From Galbula dea (lineage: Eukaryota > Chordata > Aves > Piciformes > Galbulidae): 64,000 bases of DNA. The position numbers and the translations under genes are program-made. Location: the NCBI GenBank assembly GCA_013399015.1, contig VWZX01002286.1, positions 1,338,320-1,402,319 of the forward strand, written 5' to 3'. The notes below the pieces were generated by a model, which saw only the letters and a program-made list of their open reading frames with translations, was not told where the DNA came from and searched no databases. Shown here piece by piece: positions 27,401 through 42,400 of the stretch; the first letter of the stretch is position 1, and each line of letters starts with the position of its first letter.

Positions 27401-30400
27401 TTCAAAGAAGAGGTACAGAGAGGAACTCTTACATTGTTTAATTTTAAATGTATCATGTCAGAAACATTGAGATGAACCTGAACATATGACCTGTTGGAGA
27501 GCAGTGAAGGGGAAAGGCACGTGGGGAGTCCTGGTTTATGGAAGAATGACCATGAGCCAGCAGTGTGCTCTTGTGGCCAGGAGGGCCAATGGGATTCTGG
27601 GGTGGATTAGAAGGGGTGTGGTTAGTAGGTCGAGAGAGGTTCTTCTCCTCCTCTACTGTACCCTGGTGAGGCCGCATCTGGAATATTGTGTCCAGTTCTG
27701 GGCCCCTCAGTTTAAGAAGGATAGGGAACTGCTTGAAAAAGTCCATCAGAGAGCCACCAAGATGATTAAGGGAGTGGAACATCTTGCTTATGAGGGAAGG
27801 CTGAGGGAGCTGGGTGTCTTTAGCTTGGAGAAGAGGAGACTAAGGGGTGACCTCATTTATACTTAAATATGTGAAGGGTGGGTGCCACAGGGATGGGGTC
27901 AGGCTCTTCTCAGTGAAGCCCAGTGACAAGACAAGGGGCAATGGTTGTGAGGTTCCGTGTGAATACAAGAAAAAAAGTTTTCCAAGTGAGGGTGCCAGAG
28001 CACTGGAACAGACTGCACTGAGAGCTTGTGCAGTCTCCTTCTCTGGAGGTATTCAAGACCCACCTGGACACGCTTCTGTGTGACCTGGTCTAGGGAATCC
28101 TGCTGTAGCAGGGGGTTGGGCTAGATGACCTTTCAAGGTCCCTTCCAACTCCTAACATTCTATGATTATCATCTAGGTATGTACATCTGTTTTATAATAT
28201 GAAATTCCACTGCTGATATATGTATAATTGACTGTATTGCCATACGGTAACTAACTGTTATATATTTTTTCACCTCCACATTTGTCACAGGCCACAACCT
28301 CTCATGAAATTTGATTTTAATACTTCTGAGCATCTTTAGGAAAATACAATTTTTAAAAGAAAAGATTGTGGCAGGAAATTTCTTTTTCTATGACGTTATT
28401 CATTCTGGATACCCCAAATGAATAACAAAACTTGGATCTATGATAGGTGTTATTTCTGTCTTTTCTGTTCACCAGAGTGAGAATCAGGAACTTTTTATTT
28501 CTAGAAACTGGAAGAATGCTAGTTTTAGGGAAGGATATATATTACATAACTGCAGAATTGGACCTCTGAAAATGGAATAATTGCACTTCTGTATAAATAG
28601 GAAATATATTTCACAATGTTTTCCAACATGGTTGGATTGTGATTTGGATGTATGATTTTAGTCTCCCACCAAGTGAAGTTAAAAATCTATTCTAGTATTG
28701 GAACTTGTTTGTTTAACAGGCATATTATCAGATAGTAAAATTTCCACCTTTTTTAATCAACAAATAATACTTTGTATATAAATTTAAAGTGTTGGGTGTT
28801 TTCTGCCTATGGAAGATTTTATGCAAAAAAGATTCTGTTCATAAAAATCATAGAAGTTTTTATTGCCATCTTTGTTTTTTCCTTACTTTCATAATATTTG
28901 GCTGAATAACTCAGTATAGAATCATTTCTTTAAATGGATGACTATGATATTGAAAAATACATATTCAAATCTTATAACACCATAGGCTTTTGTTAATCTA
29001 AGATGACGCAACTTTTAAATTTGTGCAGGAGAATATCTTTTAAAAGGACAACAACAAATACTTTTTCACATACAGTTCCCTTTCCTCTGTGTCATACACA
29101 TTTAGGGAATGCTGGCACTAGTTTTGAATTGCATTGATCGCTTTAATGACTACAACAGCGCAGCTCATTTTGCAGGAATTGCAAGAGAAGAACGTGGTAC
29201 AACATGGAAAGAAATTTTGAATCTCCTTTACAAATTGTTAGGTAAGTTCTTTAATAATCTACTAACTTGAAAAAAATCAGAATTTATATTCTACTTGCTG
29301 CTTCACTATCGGTGAATATTTTTTGTGTTATTCATTCTGTCATATAAATTGTATGGTTTCTTCCACATACGTATTGATATTTATTACAAAGAACAGAGTT
29401 CACTGAGAAATGAGACAGCAGAAAAATAAATCTCACCTAGGAAAGATAGGTACAGAATGACAAATGCATAATTTTCTTTATTTATTTAAATTTACCTGTG
29501 GTATGTACATAGGTTTGAACTACTATTTTTAAAATCAGAAAACCTGGGAAACGGTCTTTATATATAGTGCTAAAGAGAAGTCTAAAAGTAATAGACAAAA
29601 CCTTCATGTCTACTGAATCCATATTTTCATTTGAGGTTTTCAATTTAAATGCCATGCTTTCTAGAGCAAACTTCTTATGTGTTGTAGTAGGATGAATATT
29701 ATAGAGTAGTAGTATGTGTATTACTTCAAATCACTACTTTGATACCTGGTTTGCCTAATCTCTCATATAGAAGAATCTTGTTTTGTGGTGGAGTTTAGAT
29801 GCATTTTAATTTCATTACTAAGAAAGTTAGTCCTGAACCATAAATATACAATTTGAGAATTAGGACAAGAATTAAACAAACCAGGAGCAGTGCTTTGAAG
29901 CACGAGGTTATTCACATAGCACAGATATATGCAGATGTTTCTGGTGAAATCTTCTCATTTCTTTAGAAAGTAATGAGATACTATTGCATACATTTTACTG
30001 CAGTCATGATTTTAAAGGAAATTTTGTGGAAATATAAAAACCCATAAGTGTTATGTAGGTCTTTTCAGATTTTGTCTTGATTTTCGTCTGCAGTTGCATC
30101 TTGAACACAGTTGTTTTGATGTAAAAAATATTAAATTAATGCTTCATAAGAAAAATCCTTGACAGTTGTATACAAGAGGTTTTATTTTCGTGTGTATGTG
30201 GGTTTTCTATGATTGGTGATTATTTCTGGAAGAAAAATATCAGTATTGCTTGAAATACTTGAATGCTGATGAACTTTCAAAGTGCAGTCAAATAACGTTG
30301 TGTTCTGTGCTGCTGAAGACTAAAAACTATCCATTCTATAACATATTTTAACCAGAAACTAGAGCTAAAGAGCAGTACACCCAACCTGCACTTGAGTTTA

Positions 30401-33400
30401 GACTTATGCATATGATCTTTCCACTCATTCGTAGGAAGAAATAGAAAAAGAAATGTTTCAAACTCCTGGTCATGAGAGTGTTTGACATTTGCATCAAACA
30501 ATAGAGTTAGATAATTTCTATTTAAGCTTAACTATAAAATAAAGCATAAATACAACAGTTTTTGCTGAAATTCTTATTAATCCAATATACCCCTGTCAAT
30601 TTCAAAACCTACATGATCTTTAGAAGTTATGGCTGTCGCTAATACTCAAAGTAATGAAAAACTTAATTCTTTCTTACCTTAGCACATGTATACTTAGGAT
30701 TTGTCTGCTTATTATTTTGTGAAGTTATAACAATTGCATTAAAATATGTGATTCAAAAAAGTTTTCTCCTGTTATGAAATTATTCCTTGTGGGTTTTTTC
30801 CAGCTGCTCTCATTCGTGGCAACAGAAACAATTGCTCTCAGTTTTCCAGTAACCTTGATTGGCTAATAAGTAAATTGGACAGAGTCGAATCTTCCTCAGG
30901 TGAGACTCAATTTTATCAATTTAAACAAACTATCAATACATCATACTCAGCTGTCTTACACTATAGATGTCAGAGCAGATTTCCTTGAAAATGACACACA
31001 CTAGAAAAAAAATACACTGCTTTTTTTTTTTTTTAAATTAAATGAGCAAAGTATTACACTTAAACAGATATTTTTGTGGCAATTTTTGGTTCCATACATG
31101 TAGTATGTGAAGTACCACATCCAATCAATGCTGAACATGACCTTGGTGAATTAATAAATAGGGTCAGACAGTGACAAGACTACTGTCACATTGCTATTGA
31201 ATAACACAGGAGTTGCTTGTGGGCATAAGTACAAATAACATATATCTAGAGAGAGGTTTTTTACTATGTTGAAATATTATACAGTGCTCTCTATTAAAAT
31301 CTTTCTGTCCTTCATTGAAAAGGAGATAAACTTTTGATAAACTTTTGGGTTTTTTTCAAGTAGTTTTAAAATTCTGTTTTCAAAAGAAAACAAATTAATA
31401 GTTTCATAATGTTTGTTTAATGCCATTCATATCGTAGTTATACCAGTACTCTTTAAAAGTGTTTTCATTGTCTTTTCAGGCTAGGAAAAAATGTCTCTTA
31501 AGATACCTTGTTATTTTCTGAGCTTTTAGGTTGTGTTCAGTGGTGCAGATGATTTAATGACAATGTTATTTCTGTGGCCTTTTTACAGGTATTTTGGAAG
31601 TGCTGCACTGCATCTTGATTGAAAGCCCAGAAGCTTTAAATATGATAGCTGAGGAGCACATCAAATCCATTATTTCATTGTTAGATAAACATGGGCGCAA
31701 TTACAAGGTATGATTGGAAAAACTAAGGAAGTATTATAATCTTGCAAAGATTTGTGGAAAAAAGAAAGAAAGAAACAAACAAAAACAGCCAGAGAGATGT
31801 CTATATGGAAATATGTGGTTCTAGTACCTTTAAAGAAAAAAATCACTTTGAAGAACCTTTGCAAAAATTCTTTGCCAAGATTAAAAGAAATGTATAATTT
31901 GTAATTGTTTTCCAGTTTCAAATACAGAATTAAGTATGATAAGCAAATATTTAAGAAATATTAATAACCAGTCTGAACTTTGGATTTGCTGAGAAAATGA
32001 AGCATTATCATGGCTGTTAGCATGTGGACAGAGTAGATTTCCTTGTGAGAGCTCTGAAGAGGCAGTGAAATACCATTGTTGTATCACCGCAAGAAGGAAC
32101 TAAATCCTGCAAATCATTCTTAACTTGAGTAATAATAACAGTAGCAGAAATGAGCAACAACAACAACAAAAGAAATTACAAAAATAATTAAAATATCTGA
32201 AAACACAGATTTTCAAAAGAAAGAAAATACCCTGAGTTATACTAGAAGAAATACTGGTGAAAATTAATTTAGATAACTATATGCAATTTATTATGAGAAT
32301 CTGTGATCAGGATGGCATCACAACACAGAAGAGGGTGTAGTTTTGTGTGTGATTTTTTTTTGGTGTGAGTTACCTTCCTTAACTAAAATTTTATTTGAAA
32401 AACTGATAACCTGGAGGGAGAAAGAAAGTAGAAAGTTTTTGTGAGCTGAAATTACTGATTTCTAGGAGGTAACTCGGAGAAACTAACCAGTAACCAATAT
32501 GGAAAAGGAGAAAAGTATTTTAAAACATGGATAAGGAGAATGAACTAATATCAGTAAGCATAAGAAAAAATGGAAATTAAAGAAGTAAGTTTATCTAACA
32601 GTTTTCAGATGTTGGCAAGATTATTGTGCTACGCCAGTTACCTACGAAAATAATCTTTCAGCTGGGACATCTTAATGTGGACCTCAGAGAGAGAAACTAA
32701 AGCAGAAAAAGAAAGTGTATACAGGAGAAGAATTAGGCTGAGTAAAGGATTTGTGCATTTCCGTTTATAATGTTAGTCTGGAAACAGTATATCTTATTCT
32801 ACTAATAGATTACAAATTCTGTTATGATTTAGGAAATAAGAAACAGTAACATTTACTAAATTTGTCTTGGAAATTACTGACTTGAAGAATTTTTAAATGA
32901 AAAACCTTGTGTCAGAAATATGGACAGTGAGCTCATGGAGATTATTTAAACAGTATATGTTATTCTTATTGTTAATCATTAATGCTATTAAGACACTTTA
33001 CAGCAGAGTACTGGTCAGAGTTTCTGTGGTAACTTTATCTCTATCCTTCTGCTAAAGTTTTTTGCCCAATAACAGATGGTAGAAGGAAGAATGTGTGGGC
33101 TGCAATACAGCAAAGTTCATAATGTATTGACTTAATCTGGTCTTAAGGGTAGTTTTGTGCTAATTTCTATCCACAGGTGTGATAGAAATAAATGTTCTGT
33201 TCTGCTACTCATTGTATTGTATGACAGTAAACAACACCATGTTACTGTGTTGTCTCTTCCAAAACCTTCTGCTCCAGTAATTTAAGATTCAAGTCAATCT
33301 TTCTCTTTTCAGACTGTGACCAGAAAATTAAAAGTGAAATTTTAGAGTGAGATCTTTCTGAAAAGCTGTTTTGCTTTATAGTGAATTCCTTTAAATGTTT

Positions 33401-36400
33401 TTCATCTTAAAAATAAGTGGACTGCTTCATGTATTGAAAACATGTTTTCAGAACAGATTCATAAGCAGTTTGAAAATTACAACTGAGAATTGTCTACTAA
33501 ATTTGTTCAAAGTTTTTGGGGCTGCAGAAAGTTTTCAAAGAATTTCATTTAAATTTCAAATTTTTAATGAGCTTTAATGAAAAGAAATTGTAAAGAATTG
33601 ACATACAGTTGTTCTACTTTGGCTTTTTTCTAGTTGAAATGAGAGTAAGGAATCTCAAAGGCAGATTTTTTGACCCTGCATTCTGAGTTTGTTCCATGAT
33701 TCTGTGATTCTGTGAATGTTTGATATCCTCTACCAGTAGTACAGGGTATGCTCAATCAATATATGTAAAATTTATTTTGAAAAACAATAATGATAATGTG
33801 TATTTTATTCCTTCCTTTAGGTGTGTTCTGGATGTAAATTAAACTAGAAACGGAATATTAGTGTATGCAGCTACCTTTACCTGATGTTATTCTGATTTTA
33901 TTTTTCAGGTTCTTGATGTGCTTTGCTCTCTCTGTGTCTGTAATGGAGTTGCAGTTCGTGCCAATCAAAATTTGATCTGTGACAATCTACTGCCTAGAAG
34001 AGACTTACTTTTGCAAACACGTTTGATAAATGATGTGACAAGGTACAGTGACATGTTTTTAAAGTTATATTGGAAAGAATGGAACTTACCTGACTTCAGT
34101 ATGTTCCCCAGCTTTCAATATTGAGACACACATTTTGGGAAGTGTTTATGTACTAACTTCTGAAAATCGAATTTACTAATAACTCAGCAATTGTAAAGGA
34201 AGCTGTGCTAAGGTAGAAATTGCTACTTAATAGTAAGATCTGTTCTGAAATGAGAAAATGAAAGTTGCTCTTTTCTCTTTCAAAACAAAGCATGGCTTCA
34301 CTTAGTAACTATTACAGAGTATGTAAATACTGTGAAGTACTTGTGTGTTTCAAGAGGAATTGGATTTCCTGGCAACTTTACTTCCGTTTTTTCAATTTTA
34401 GGAAATGATCTTGTTATTCCTCTTTTGAAAATATTTTTCAAAGCATGGAACCTATGCCTTTGAAGGTGATTCTACAGCAGTTTTATAAGGTCATAAAATG
34501 GGTCACTGTTTTAAATATCATAAACAAAGTACGGACATCTACACTCTTATTGTACTTGCAAAATTAATTTAACTACTGTACAGCAATATAATTCATAAGT
34601 TGCATTTTATGTTTATACTAACTGGCTTATATTTTCTTTCTTAGCATAAGGCCAAACATATTTTTGGGTGTTGCTGAGGGCTCTGCACAGTACAAGAAGT
34701 GGTACTTTGAGTTAATAATTGATCAGGTTGATCCATTCTTGACGGCAGAACCCACCCATCTACGAGTTGGATGGGCCTCTACTTCAGGTTATGCCCCCTA
34801 TCCTGGAGGTGGAGAAGGATGGGGAGGCAATGGTGTTGGGGATGACCTCTACTCTTATGGTTTTGATGGCCTTCACCTGTGGTCTGGTAAGTAGTTTGCC
34901 TTCAGTACCTGTGTATATAAAGCATCTTTTTTAATAGTGAAGTATATTCAGAACTCCAGGGTGTCTTGAAGTTATTTAGAATTTCAGATCAGGCTTCTTG
35001 TCAGATTTTAATCAATACTGAATCATAACAATTGGGCTTTTTAGCAGATGGCTTCTATTTCCATGATTTTGAGCAAAAATGGCATTTTCCAGATCTAGAT
35101 CAATACTGACTTGAGTCTCTTCAAATATCAGTGGATGTATTGATCTCAGACAAATTCATTTTTTATGGATCTACATCTCCCTTATTCTTTCACTTTGTAT
35201 ATACAGTTGAAAAATACATTGTTTTCCTCACATGATATATTTCATAAACTGAATTTTGGTGAATAGTTTCATAAAACATAATTCTAACAATAAGAATTGC
35301 TACACTATTACCAACTTCAGTTGTTTAAGGAACAGAATTATCTGATGTAATAGCAAATTGTAGTTCTCTGCTGTTTGAAAAAATGTTTTTCATATTATCT
35401 AAAACAGACTTAGCAGAAAATAGTGTGTTTCTGGGAATGCTGCTTAATGTCTGTAATAATCAAGGAGACTCTCAACTGCTGTTGCAGTGAAGTGGTTACT
35501 TTTGCGCTTTATAAAGAAGGGAATTAATGAATGCCAGCAAATGCATATTTTGTGTTCCCTTAAGGATCAGTGACAGTAAACTTGTGATCTTATTAGTGAT
35601 TCTGTGTTCAAGCAAATGGAAGATTATAGTGGGCTGAGTTAACAAAAAAGTGGAAGTCACTGCTTTTCCAGCTGAGGTAGGTTTGAGTAAGATCTCCAGA
35701 AGAATAAAAAGACTTTACAGGAAGGTTCATCTGAAGCATTGCATATTTGCACCTGAAGTCTTTATTTTTTTTTAATAATTGTTTTATAAAGAATAACCAA
35801 TGAGAAAAAAAGAAGAAAACAGAAGAATCTGATTAGGATGCTTTGGAGAGGAATTACTGAGAGCCCTCTAGGGCACATAGTTAGCTGGAAAATGGCTTTG
35901 GAGCTATGAGTGAGGCTGATGGGATTTTGTGTGGTTTTCTCCCTCCCCAGTACGATATCCAGGGAAAGTGAACTAAAACATACTTTCTGTGAACAGACAG
36001 GTTTGTCACAGCTGAGTACCTTTTGACTGTATCAATGTATGTTCTTATAGAAAAAAACCAAGCAGTGTTATTGGCTAATTGTAAGAATCAAATAACAACA
36101 CGGGAAATGCTGATGATTGTTTTTACTTTCTTACAGTTCTGAAATACTCTCTGAATAAGGAACATTTCAGAGAAGAAATAACGCATAGAACTATAAAAGA
36201 AAACAAAAATTAGTAATTAGTTGTATACCCTTAATTACATCAGCTGCTATCATTTTAACATCACTCTTAATTGAACCATCAATAAGTACTGAAAAGCGAG
36301 AGGAAAGCAGTAAGAAGCTAAAATTTCTATGATTTTAAATACGTGTTCTACTTGCATAAATATTAAAAACAACTCTGGCAATTAGGTTTTGTATTTAAAA

Positions 36401-39400
36401 TGTGTAACAATCTATCTTAACTGGTAAAGGTCTTTCATATAGAAGATTTTAAGAGTATAGATGAAACTGGAGGATCACCTTTTGTTAACATTGTATCAAT
36501 ATGGTGTAAAATTGTATGTTCTCTGGTTTATATCTTTGTTTATCATACGTTGTTTGAGAGCCAATTTTATTGGCTGGATCCCTGCCTCAAGGTGTAATTG
36601 AGTTGAAAACTGAGTTCATTTTCCAGAATGAGATGTGGACATTTTTTTCCAAAGTTAGACAGTTCTGGCCACCTCTTCTCTGAAACATTCAAACATGAAA
36701 GTGGGAATGTAACATTTTGTGGTAACTCTGTTTCACAAAGAATTTAACTTTCTATATTTATCATTGTTCAAAAGTTTGCTTAGGACAAACTTCAGTATTG
36801 GCACACTCCATAGATGTGTTCTAATATAATTGTTTTGCTGAAGTGTTTAGCTATCTATTGGCATCCTTATTTGGGTGTGAAAAATAGCCATTATATCAGT
36901 CCTGTTGTGTACAATCTTCAATCATGCAGTAGGAATTTAATTTTCCTTCCACATCACTTGCACACATAGTGAATGGTGGTTATCTTCTAGCTTGTTAAAT
37001 TTATGCCTTCTACTCTAGGATTTTTTGTATGCTATTCAAGAAAGGTAGGCAAAATCACTAATTTTCCATATTTCTTAGTGCCTTGAAATGCCATATATAG
37101 CTTAGTAGTCTTTAATTGCTCAGAAAATAATAATGTGGGGCCATGCAAGGAAAATGTGTGTTTTAAATGCAACATATATAAATACACTGATTTTGATTTT
37201 ATAGCCTGAAGTCTAATGTTTCCTTATGTGTGTGGGTTTGAATTTTCAGTTACATTCTAGCATAGGATTTTTTTTATATAAAATATCTGTGTGTATGCAT
37301 GTAATTCAGGGGGTTTTTAGCAAAAAATATTGTTCAGTTAATGGGCAGTTATTAATGACAGAAGTAATTATTTTTGGGAGTAGGCTGGGAGACATCTGTA
37401 ACATGCTTCATTAGAAATGGCAGCATAAATTATTAACACAAATCTGCACAATAATTGAACCTCAGAAATACAGTGCTGGAAAGTCTCTAAAATCTCATCT
37501 CCTCCAGTAGAGGAAAGCTCAGAGTACTTATATTGTCCTTGTCTGTTGACTTGTCTTGTTCTTAAGAAGTTCCAGACACAATAATTTAGAATAGTGCTTG
37601 AGGACATAATTAGACTTGCTTTACAGATAAAACAGTGTTTTCAAGGGAATGGTTTTGAAAAGAACTCTGAAGAGAGATTCCTTGGCTAAAAATATACTCC
37701 TATACTCAAGCATGGTTGAAAACCAGCAGTTATTTGTAAATGTTAAATATTTAGATTTCTTCAGCTGTGTTATCTCGAGTTAATTGTTGCTACAATTGAG
37801 GAGCACTGGGCATAGCTGTAAGGTTTCATCTTTCCAGGCAGGAAAAAGGAAGCTCTCTTTAATACATGGCAGTAGTTGATTAAGAAAACCTGGCCCATTC
37901 ATTTCTTTCATTTCTTTCTTTATTTTTTTGATAACTCAGTATACCATTCTGCCTCTGTAAACCTGGATATTGGTCATAATCACAGCTCCAGTAGTATTAC
38001 AGAATCACGGAATGGTTTGTTTTGACAGTATGAACTTAGGTGATTTCAGCTGAGCATGTTCTGTCTTGCACACAGTGTCGGAGGTTGCAAGTGATTTGCT
38101 CAGTTTATACACTTTACTGCCACATATCATTTTGAGGAACATAGATTAACTGTTTGTCTCTAAAAGCAGAACCTTTCATAAAACAGATGAAGGCAGGATC
38201 ATGTCTTCAGAACTATGAACAAAAATTGGTGGTGTTTATATGGAAATAATTTCATCACTAAAGCTGTGAGAGTCTGCTTAAAGCTTCTGATTACTGAATG
38301 CTTTTATCCTAGGTCGAGTACCCAGAGCAGTAGCATCTGTCAATCAACACTTATTAGCATCTGATGATGTGGTCAGCTGCTGCTTGGATTTAGGTGTACC
38401 CAGTATATCATTCCGCATTAATGGACAGCCTGTACAAGGAATGTTTGAGAACTTCTGTACAGAAGGGTTTTTCTTCCCTGTTGTAAGCTTATCAGCAGGT
38501 GTAAAGTAAGTATATCTTGATTGTTGGGGTCTTTTTTGTTGTCTTGTCACACAAATTATTGTTCAAATCCGTGTATGATTTGTTCTGTTTTGCTGGCTTG
38601 GTTCTGCCCAACCAGCAGCTGGGAAGGGAGAGAGGCAGGAGAGTACTGATTTGTTAAGTGACGATTTCACGTAAGGGTGAAATGTCAGCCTGTAAGCAAT
38701 TTGACCAAGTCACAATGTCTGAAAATTATTGTCTTATGGATATTTGGTGACCTAGGGAAAATTAGTTTTGTCTCATTCCAATTATTGTTGAGTAAAAAGA
38801 ACATTAGAAACACAGCACCACATTTGACACTAATTAAAATTCTCACTAGTTTTCTCAGCAGGAAGCAAAAAACTTAAATGATCATGAAAACTGGTACTAT
38901 ATTCACAGTAGAAAACACAAAGAACTAGTGAGAAGCCATTTTGGAGTCTCATTACTATTATTGTCCATTTCTTATCTGTGTTGCAGCTAAAATACTGAGG
39001 TTTGAACTCACCATTATCAAGTTTCTATTGTTGTCTTTAATTCCTTCAGAAAATCTTTGGCAAATGTCTGTCTGCTAAACTGGCCAAAATACTTTACAAA
39101 TCTGACACAACAACAGAAGACTCCTCCTGCATGGTTATTATAACATGGTGAACTTCTGTTCAGCTCATCTTAGAGCATCTTCATTACTCATATTGACAGG
39201 CAACAATTTTAGGAAAGAAACACAAGATAATTAAGGAGAATTCTTCATTAAGAAAGGTTGATATTTTTCTGTGGTTTGTGGGCTGAACATGATTTCTTTA
39301 TAAAAGATGAATACTTTAAGAAAATTTTTCACTATGAAAAAATGCGTATAGTCTAGGTGCCAAACTTAAAGGTAATCAGGAGCAGAGTAACAGATTGTGG

Positions 39401-42400
39401 CAAAGGAGTGAAAAGTTGCAGAGTATTGGCTTTTATTTAAAGGAGGATTTATGTTATGCATAGTAATTTTTGAAAAGTGAAGGTTCTACATGGCCAGCAT
39501 AGACAGTACATAGCTTTCATGAGTGAAAGAAAGCTCAGGTTGCAAACAGTTCCTACATTTAGCAATTAAGAAAAAATAAATCTTTGAGGTGAAGTAAATC
39601 AGAAAACTAGTACTCTGTGGGCTTTTCCTTCTATGAACAATACAAAGAATAAATAGCTTGAGCATCTCATGCTTAAGAGAACCTCCCAGGTGTGAGAATG
39701 CTAACAGAGACCACATAATAAAGGAGGCCTAAGAATGGATTAATAAATCAACTTTCATTTATTCTTTGGGAGTGACCCTGCTATGTAGCTTCATTAACGC
39801 AAGAGCTTTTGAAGATGTTAATTACTTTTTTCTGTAAGAAATCTACCTAAATGATGTACTTATTTTTCTTCATTCTTATTTGATGTTTGTGTGAGAGTGT
39901 TTTCCCTTGTAGTAGATAGTATAGCTGGTGGCACTAGCAGGTTATATGTCATCTTCTGTGTCTGTTAATATTAGACATAGAAGGGTCTGGAATCCTGAGT
40001 TCATGAGTGGAGGAGAGCATTCTACACTGAGCACAAACTTTTATGTTTCTAGTTCTGTCGTGGCTTTACCTGCTTTTTCTTTGTTTTCTGAAACTTCCTC
40101 AGTCTCCAATTTTGGGTCTACTTCACCATTCCATTGTCAGTTTTTGCTCTCTTAACCCTTGTCAACACCTGTTTGCGAACACACTTTTTCTGTTTTGTTT
40201 GTTTTATCATAGGCATTTTCTCCCTATCTATCCATTTTTCCCACAAGTGACTTGTGCTTATATACATCCTGTTTCACAAAGCATGTTTTAATTTTTCTTC
40301 TCTTTTTATATTATTAAAGTCTCTTTTCCTGTCAATGAAATATGTTAATCTGATAGATCTAGTATTTCTAGATGTGCAAGTAAAAAAATTATGGTTTTTT
40401 TTCTGGTCACTCTATCACAACAAATGTATGAGCTATTTCCTAGCAATAACAATCCTTTTACTGTGTTTTTTTACGTCTAGAGTTTGCTTACATGAGGACC
40501 AAAGTATGAAGTTGGATACATTTTGTCTTTGTTCTTCCTATTATGCTCCTAAATTTATATTAAAAATATATATCTGAGAAGAAACAGAAAAATTTGAGGG
40601 TTTAATAGGAATCTTAGTTATCCTTTTGGAACTCATTCCCAGCTGTAGTAACTACAGAGAAGTTACTTTAAAACTTTCAAGGGGTATATAAATAGTCTCT
40701 ATGGGATTTTTTTTTAGAGTAACAGTCCAATTTAAATGAGATTTGTGTTTCAAAATCATTTCAATACATTAAAAATTCACAATTTACAATCATTTAATTT
40801 TTGTCAAAAATATTTGGACTTTTGAAACTACATTACTGCACTGAATAATTAGTTTTGCTTTGGCCAAAACAAATTTTCAAAAAATGGTGGGTTAGTGATG
40901 TTTTTGATAGTACCTGCTAGTATGAATGCTTGGTAACTCTTCAGTGTTTATCAAAGAATGAAATATAACTGTGTTTTAAAGGCTATCCAAATAAATGTGT
41001 AAGTTTCTAAATTATTTATTTATAATGTTAAGTTTATACTGACTATTTAAGAGTATCATTTCTTCACTGAAAATTGCAGAGTTCGTTTCTTACTGGGTGG
41101 GCGTCATGGAGAGTTTAAATTCCTGCCTCCTGCTGGCTATGCTCCCTGCTATGAAGCATTGCTTCCAAAAGAGAAGATGAAACTGGAACCAGTGAAAGAA
41201 TATAAGAGGGATTCTGAGGGAGTGAGGGATTTGCTGGGTACAACACAATTCCTCTCCCAGGCTTCTTTTATCCCTTGCCCAATAGACACAAGTCAGGTAT
41301 GTTAAGTATACAAAAACAGGTTTGTAAAATATGTATTAAAATTTAAATTCACAATATAAAAAAGTAAGCTAGCTTGCCCCTTAGCAGATCATTGTTTGTG
41401 TATTTTGGTGTATTTAGCTGAAATAGATGATCTTGGACCTACAAGGTGTGGTAACTGGAACTTTTTATTATTTGTGTAATTCTTATGCTCTTTTCTTAGA
41501 TTGTTCTTCCTTTTCATCTTGAAAAGATCAGGGACAAACTAGCTGAAAATATCCATGAACTGTGGGGAATGAATAAAATAGAACTGGGCTGGACATATGG
41601 CAAGGTATGTTTTGAATGACCTGTCTGAGTGCAGACACCTATATTAGGTTAATTCTCCTACCAGAGACGCCGGCCTTGGAACTTAGAGTATTTAATGGTG
41701 ATCTATACATTATTAACAACAGGTACATGTAAGCTGGCAGGAGATAGTGCTATTAACCAGTGATTAGAAAACAAATTTGGAATATAAATGAGGTACTTAT
41801 TTTAGCATTATAAGTAATTGAATAAATGAACAAATATTGTAACTGAGAAACATGCTAGCTATACCAAGATGGAACTCTCCTGAAATTCACCAATATCCCA
41901 ACTAGCTCTTTGGTTACTCCAGTGTTGGAGATCAGATTGATAGCAAGCAAAAAGTCATAGAAATTTGCTTCTGTTGATAACGGAGACAAGGTTTTGGTGA
42001 CTTTTGTAAACATTAGAAGTCCTCAAAGCTCAGGTTTTTAATTGAAATAGTTACAGTTAAAACTTATCATTATAATAATCCCTTATAATGTGATATAACC
42101 TAACAGCTTGAAGAGAATAAGGCCATATGGTCAATGTTATTTAAATGCATGTGACAAGATATTCCCTGCCCAAGTTATGTCACCAAATGAATAACAGTTA
42201 AAAGGGTAGGTCAAAATTATCTTATTCTGAATATTATGTGAAATTCAATAATTATATTAAAATTGATAGCTTCCCCTAGTAATACAAAACTCTAAAGGCT
42301 GTATTCTGCCTTGAATTTAGATCGTTTCATCTCGCTGTTTTTCAAAGCCAGATTTAATGAGGTAGTCCTCCAAGTGTCCATCACAGTTCTATCCTACCTC

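Noticed and set aside
37470..37510. aatacagtgctggaaagtct as another CR1 tail
   Set aside because: Match is too short and lacks the tail repeats and the aagggacc core.
39928..40577. Overlapping T-rich + strand frames in intron 19
   Set aside because: Hydrophobic only because the DNA is T-rich; no conserved motif and exons 19 and 20 join without it.
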